Assembly (NCBI GenBank): GCA_937967405.1
Contig: CALCJV010000035.1
Span: 1-52,990 of the forward strand
DNA from: an uncultured Chloroflexales bacterium
GTDB taxonomy: Bacteria > Chloroflexota > Chloroflexia > Chloroflexales > Chloroflexaceae
Reading direction: 5' to 3'
DNA: 52,990 nucleotides
The notes beneath the pieces were generated by a model. It worked only from the letters and a program-made list of their open reading frames with translations, had not been told where the DNA came from and did no database searches. Both the position numbers and the translations under genes were made by a program. Of this stretch, positions 49,763 to 52,990 are shown in pieces (position 1 is the stretch's first letter; every line of letters starts with the position of its first letter).

Positions 49763-52753
49763 CTACTGGACGACCACATTCACCAGCTTGCCGGGTACCA
49801 CGATCACGCGCTGCACCTGCTTGCCGTTGATCTGGCTCTGCACCTTCTCATTCGCTAGCGCAAGCTGCTCCAGCGTGGCCTCATCCGTATCTACGGCAAC
49901 CGTGAGCTTATCGCGCAGCTTGCCATTCACCTGTAGTACCACCTCGACTTCTTCGGCAGCGGCAAGGGCAGAATCGGCGGTGGGCCATGCCTGCTGGTGA
50001 ATGCTGTACTCACGCCCCATGCGCTGCCAGATTTCTTCGGTGATGTGGGGTGCAACTGGCGCAGTCAAGAGGAGCAGCGTCTCGATGGCTGCATCCCATG
50101 CGGGCGTACCCACCAAGCCCGCATCACGGGCCCGGTAGAGCGCGTTGGTGAATTCCATCAAGGCGGCGATCATGGTATTGAATTTGAACTCTAGAATATC
50201 GCTCTCGATCTTCTGGATCGTCTGGTGGGTGATCCGCTGCAACTCACGCTCGCTGAACTGCACCCCGCTCTGCCCGCGCTCGGCAGTGGGGTTCAGCGCA
50301 ATGCGCCAGACCCGATCCAGCCAACGGCGGACACCGGGCACACCGGTTTCGCTCCACGGCACGGCTAATTCAAAATCGCTGATAAAACATTCGTAGCCGC
50401 GTAGGGCATCGGCACCATGCTCCGCGACAATTGCATCGGGCGTAATCACATTGCCGAGCGATTTGCTCATCTTGCGCCCGTCACCGGCAAGGATCAAGCC
50501 TTGATTACGCAGGCGCGTGAAGGGTTCGCGGAACGTGACCACCCCAATATCGTAGAGCAGCTTCGTCCAGAAGCGGGCATAGAGCAGGTGCATCACGGCA
50601 TGCTCGGCCCCACCCACATACATATCCACCGGTAGCCAGTAGCGCAGGGCTTCGCTCGTGGCGATCTGGTTGGGGTTGTGCGGATCGGCAAAACGCAAGA
50701 AGTACCACGACGAACAGGCAAACGTGCCCATCGTATCCGTCTCGCGCCGCCCCGGCGTACCATCCGGCAACGTCACATTGACCCAATCAGGGATGGTCGC
50801 TAGTGGCGATTCGCCGGTGGCGGTCGGTTCGTAGCTCTCCACATCGGGCAGCGTTAAGGGCAGCTGGTCTGGCGTAAGCGCGATTTCCAAGCCATCGCTG
50901 GTGTGGATGATCGGGATCGGCGTGCCCCAATAGCGTTGGCGGCTAATCAGCCAATCACGCAGCTTGTAGTTCCGGCGGCGTTGCCCGTAGCCCTGCTGCT
51001 CCAGCCAATCAATCGTCGCGGTTTTAGCCGTCTCGGCCGCGTGCCCGGTCATGACCCCAGAGTTAATCGGCACACCGTACTCGGCGTGGAAGAGCACATC
51101 CTGATAGAAGGGGATCGTCGCCAGATAGCGCATGTAGGTCGGCTGGGCCCGCTCCTCAACCTGCTCTTCTGGAAAGGATAGGGTGATGCGTTGGGTGATG
51201 CGCTGATCGGCGGCAACGCTATCGAAGGGCATAATCTCCTCTGGGAAGATCGCCAACCATCCGGCCCCAACCACATCCGACCAACCGCTATGCAGGTGTT
51301 CATGCACCAGCTCGGCATAGGCAGCCGCTTGGGCACCATTCAGCGTCACGCACAAGCCGCCCGGCTGATCGGGATCAGGTTGCACCGCATAGCCAGCAGC
51401 GGCGAGTTTGGCGGGCAGATCGGCGGCATACGTATCGGGCGCAATGTAGCTTTTGGCGCGATCATCAGGGCGAGCAATGACGGGGATGATCGGCAGGGCA
51501 TACTGCTGGGCAAAAGCGAAGTCACGCTCATCGTGGGCAGGCACGGCCATAATTGCACCCGTGCCATAATCCATTAATACGTAGTCGGCAATCCAGATCG
51601 GAATGCGTTCGCCATTCACCGGATTGAGCGCAAAGCCCCCCGTGAATACGCCCGTCTTCTCCTTCTCATCGCCGGTGCGGGCAGCGGCCGTCTGGGTGCG
51701 GGCTTGCTCCACATAGGCCGATACGGCTGCACGTTGGGCATCACTAGTGATGCGATCTACAAGCGGATGCTCCGGCGCAAGCACCATAAACGTCGCGCCC
51801 CACAGCGTATCAGGGCGCGTAGTAAAGACGATGATCGGATCGCCTTGTTCAGTGTGGAAAACGACCTCTGCCCCCTCGCTGCGCCCGATCCAGTTGCGCT
51901 GCATCACAATGATCTTGTTGGGCCAGTCTACCTCATCCAGATCAGCGTAGAGCCGCTCAGCGTAAGCCGTGATACGGAAGAACCACTGCTTCAGCACCTT
52001 GCGCTCGACCAGTGCGCCACTGCGCCACGCCCGCCCTTCGGCATCTACTTCTTCGTTGGCGATCACAGTTTTGTCTACGGGGTCCCAGTTCACCGTGGCT
52101 TCACTGCGATAGGCGAGCCGGAAGCGGGCAAGGAACTGCTGCTGCGCGAGGCGATCCATGCTGCGCCACTGCGCGGCGGTGATGCGCGTTTCGGATAGGG
52201 GCAAGAGCAAGCGCGTGGAGCCGTGCTGCTCAAGTTCAGTGATCAAGTCCTTGATTGGGCGGGCCCGGTCTTCACGCTGATCATACCATGTGTTGTACAG
52301 TTGCAGAAAGATCCACTGCGTCCAACGATAATATTCAGGGGTGCTGGAATTGATCTCGCGCTCCCAATCGTAGCTCACACCGATCAAGTTCATCTGGCGT
52401 TTGTAGTTGGCGGCAAAGCGGCGGATCAGCTGGGCGGGGTTGGTCTTGAGCTTGATCGCGGCATTCTCGGCGGGCAAGCCAAAGGCATCCCAGCCCATGG
52501 GGTGCAGCACATTGTAGCCCTTCATGCGGTAGTAGCGAGCTAGCACATCGGTGGGCACATAGTTGCGGCAGTGGCCCACACTTAGCCCATCACCACTCGG
52601 ATAGGGATAGAAATCCAGCACAAAATATTTAGGGCGATCATTGCCTTCGCCCGTTTTGTACAGTTGATCCGTAGCCCAACGCTGCTGCCATTTCGGTTCA
52701 ATCGTGGCGGGGTCGTAACGTTCAAGGGTATCCGCCGGCTCGCTTCTCTCCAT
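49763..52753 (-). CDS. leuS: Leucine-tRNA ligase
   Basis: A 996-residue class I synthetase, longer than the usual 820-880. The HIGH-type motif is SVGH (residues 58-61, in YPSGDGLSVGHCRNY), with Ser for the first His. KMSKS is exact in GRKMSKSLGN. The CP1 editing domain has FTTRPDTLWGATFMVLAPEH and DYGTGAIMAVPAHDERD. Extra segments sit before the editing domain (about residues 165-215) and after it (about 455-560). The C-terminal domain ends with the VNGKLRDKL-type tRNA-binding part. ATG at 52753. Leader about 100 bases if the 52864-52872 promoter is used; no T-box is seen. Confidence 0.96.
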   Translation of the reverse strand: MERSEPADTLERYDPATIEPKWQQRWATDQLYKTGEGNDRPKYFVLDFYPYPSGDGLSVGHCRNYVPTDVLARYYRMKGYNVLHPMGWDAFGLPAENAAIKLKTNPAQLIRRFAANYKRQMNLIGVSYDWEREINSSTPEYYRWTQWIFLQLYNTWYDQREDRARPIKDLITELEQHGSTRLLLPLSETRITAAQWRSMDRLAQQQFLARFRLAYRSEATVNWDPVDKTVIANEEVDAEGRAWRSGALVERKVLKQWFFRITAYAERLYADLDEVDWPNKIIVMQRNWIGRSEGAEVVFHTEQGDPIIVFTTRPDTLWGATFMVLAPEHPLVDRITSDAQRAAVSAYVEQARTQTAAARTGDEKEKTGVFTGGFALNPVNGERIPIWIADYVLMDYGTGAIMAVPAHDERDFAFAQQYALPIIPVIARPDDRAKSYIAPDTYAADLPAKLAAAGYAVQPDPDQPGGLCVTLNGAQAAAYAELVHEHLHSGWSDVVGAGWLAIFPEEIMPFDSVAADQRITQRITLSFPEEQVEERAQPTYMRYLATIPFYQDVLFHAEYGVPINSGVMTGHAAETAKTATIDWLEQQGYGQRRRNYKLRDWLISRQRYWGTPIPIIHTSDGLEIALTPDQLPLTLPDVESYEPTATGESPLATIPDWVNVTLPDGTPGRRETDTMGTFACSSWYFLRFADPHNPNQIATSEALRYWLPVDMYVGGAEHAVMHLLYARFWTKLLYDIGVVTFREPFTRLRNQGLILAGDGRKMSKSLGNVITPDAIVAEHGADALRGYECFISDFELAVPWSETGVPGVRRWLDRVWRIALNPTAERGQSGVQFSERELQRITHQTIQKIESDILEFKFNTMIAALMEFTNALYRARDAGLVGTPAWDAAIETLLLLTAPVAPHITEEIWQRMGREYSIHQQAWPTADSALAAAEEVEVVLQVNGKLRDKLTVAVDTDEATLEQLALANEKVQSQINGKQVQRVIVVPGKLVNVVVQ

Positions 52754-52863
52754 CGGTGGGGTTCCTTCCCAATTTGGTCTAATCTATATTAGTGTAGCGA
52801 TTGCCTGACAAGCAGGGCCAATAGTCAGCCCATCTACGCTGATCACGAGGTACTCTGTGCAAT

Positions 52864-52872
52864 ATTATAGCA
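52864..52872 (-). promoter_or_regulatory. Extended -10 promoter, probably of leuS
   Basis: Minus-strand TGC then TATAAT. Start near 52857, about 100 bases before leuS. A weaker alternative, TTGTCA-17-TATAGA, is at 52783-52811. It faces away from the plus-strand promoter 10 bases to the right. Confidence 0.45.
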
Positions 52873-52881
52873 CACGAATTA

Positions 52882-52890
52882 TGCTATACT
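52882..52890 (+). promoter_or_regulatory. Extended -10 promoter of the right-edge gene
   Basis: TGC then TATACT; start near 52897, about 57 bases before the ATG at 52954. Followed at once by repeated TTAAGC and a palindrome. Confidence 0.5.
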
Positions 52891-52902
52891 TAAGCTGTGC
52901 TT

Positions 52903-52914
52903 TAAGCATGCTTA
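52903..52914. promoter_or_regulatory. 12-bp palindrome TAAGCATGCTTA at a promoter start
   Basis: A perfect palindrome just after the predicted start, with TTAAGC repeated 12 bases apart (52890-52895, 52902-52907). Position and symmetry suggest a repressor operator. Confidence 0.45.
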
Positions 52915-52953
52915 TTGGTTCTGCAATGATGCAATACCTACAGGAGCGAGCGC

Positions 52954-52990
52954 ATGCAAGCCCACCTAAACGCTGAACAGTGGCAGTTCT
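52954..52990 (+). CDS. Start of an unidentified gene (partial)
   Basis: ATG at 52954 follows AGGAG about 8 bases upstream and opens MQAHLNAEQWQF before the window ends. Promoter and ribosome site make a real start likely. Too little is visible for any assignment. Confidence 0.55.
   Translation, partial: MQAHLNAEQWQF

Noticed and set aside
1-52990. CRISPR array, prophage, defence island or insertion sequence
   Set aside because: No regularly spaced repeats, no phage or Cas-type genes and no transposase were found; the intein is the only mobile element.

Overview
The window is a stretch of bacterial chromosome with mostly housekeeping gene content. Gene content and style point to the phylum Chloroflexota, probably a filamentous Chloroflexia/Chloroflexales-type lineage. 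The clues are moderately high GC, secreted proteins with YGYPIS-type repeats next to a glycosidase fold, a Ser/Thr kinase with an N-terminal zinc ribbon, a fused ATP sulfurylase/APS kinase, a CrtI-type carotenoid desaturase, and large membrane glycosyltransferases with a C-terminal beta domain. The placement rests on recognition of protein style, not on a search. No rRNA, prophage, insertion sequence or CRISPR array was seen. The only mobile element is an intein.

Layout, left to right. 1-3.2 kb: end of an unknown gene, then a polyamine-type ABC transporter (potA-potB-potC, minus strand, no potD in view). 3.4-9.7 kb: a proline-rich TPR membrane protein, divergent from a run of plus-strand genes (small membrane proteins, a methyltransferase, a GT4 glycosyltransferase, mscL). 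9.7-17 kb, minus strand: the translation cluster infC-rpmI-rplT-rRNA methyltransferase-pheS-membrane glycosyltransferase, preceded by a carotenoid desaturase. infC appears to start at ATC and has a strong promoter and an attenuator-like leader. 17-25 kb: bcp-leuB, a metallo-beta-lactamase-fold hydrolase, accC/accB/accA (no accD), yebC-ruvC and an unknown gene. 25-29 kb: an unannotated 34-residue membrane micro-protein, two related secreted glycosidase-like proteins and a LOG-like protein. 29.4-33.2 kb: tRNA-Lys with promoter and terminator, rplI, and dnaB carrying a 429-residue intein. 33.3-40.1 kb, minus strand: UDP-glucuronate decarboxylase-like protein, sat-cysC fusion and dnaE. 40.5-45 kb: a metallophosphoesterase, a GerMN-type anchored protein, a protein kinase and a second SpoU-type methyltransferase. 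45-53 kb, minus strand: htpX, a cation/H+ antiporter fused to two UspA domains, a Yip1-family membrane protein and leuS. The first codons of one more plus-strand gene lie at the right edge.

The most interesting signals are regulatory. (1) htpX and the antiporter-UspA gene have promoters of the same unusual design. Two GGGAA..TTCCC palindromes lie upstream, the distance from the outer palindrome to a TATACT -10 is the same (60 nt), and both predicted transcripts start in a perfect hairpin. This looks like a two-gene envelope-stress regulon under an unidentified regulator. (2) The infC leader combines a TTGACG-17-TATACT promoter, a terminator hairpin enclosed by a longer helix, and an ATC start codon. 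(3) DnaA-box-like 9-mers cluster upstream of both dnaB and dnaE, and in dnaE one lies between the -10 and -35. (4) Extended -10 promoters (TGn followed by TATAAT or a close variant) recur across the window, suggesting the main promoter type of this genome.
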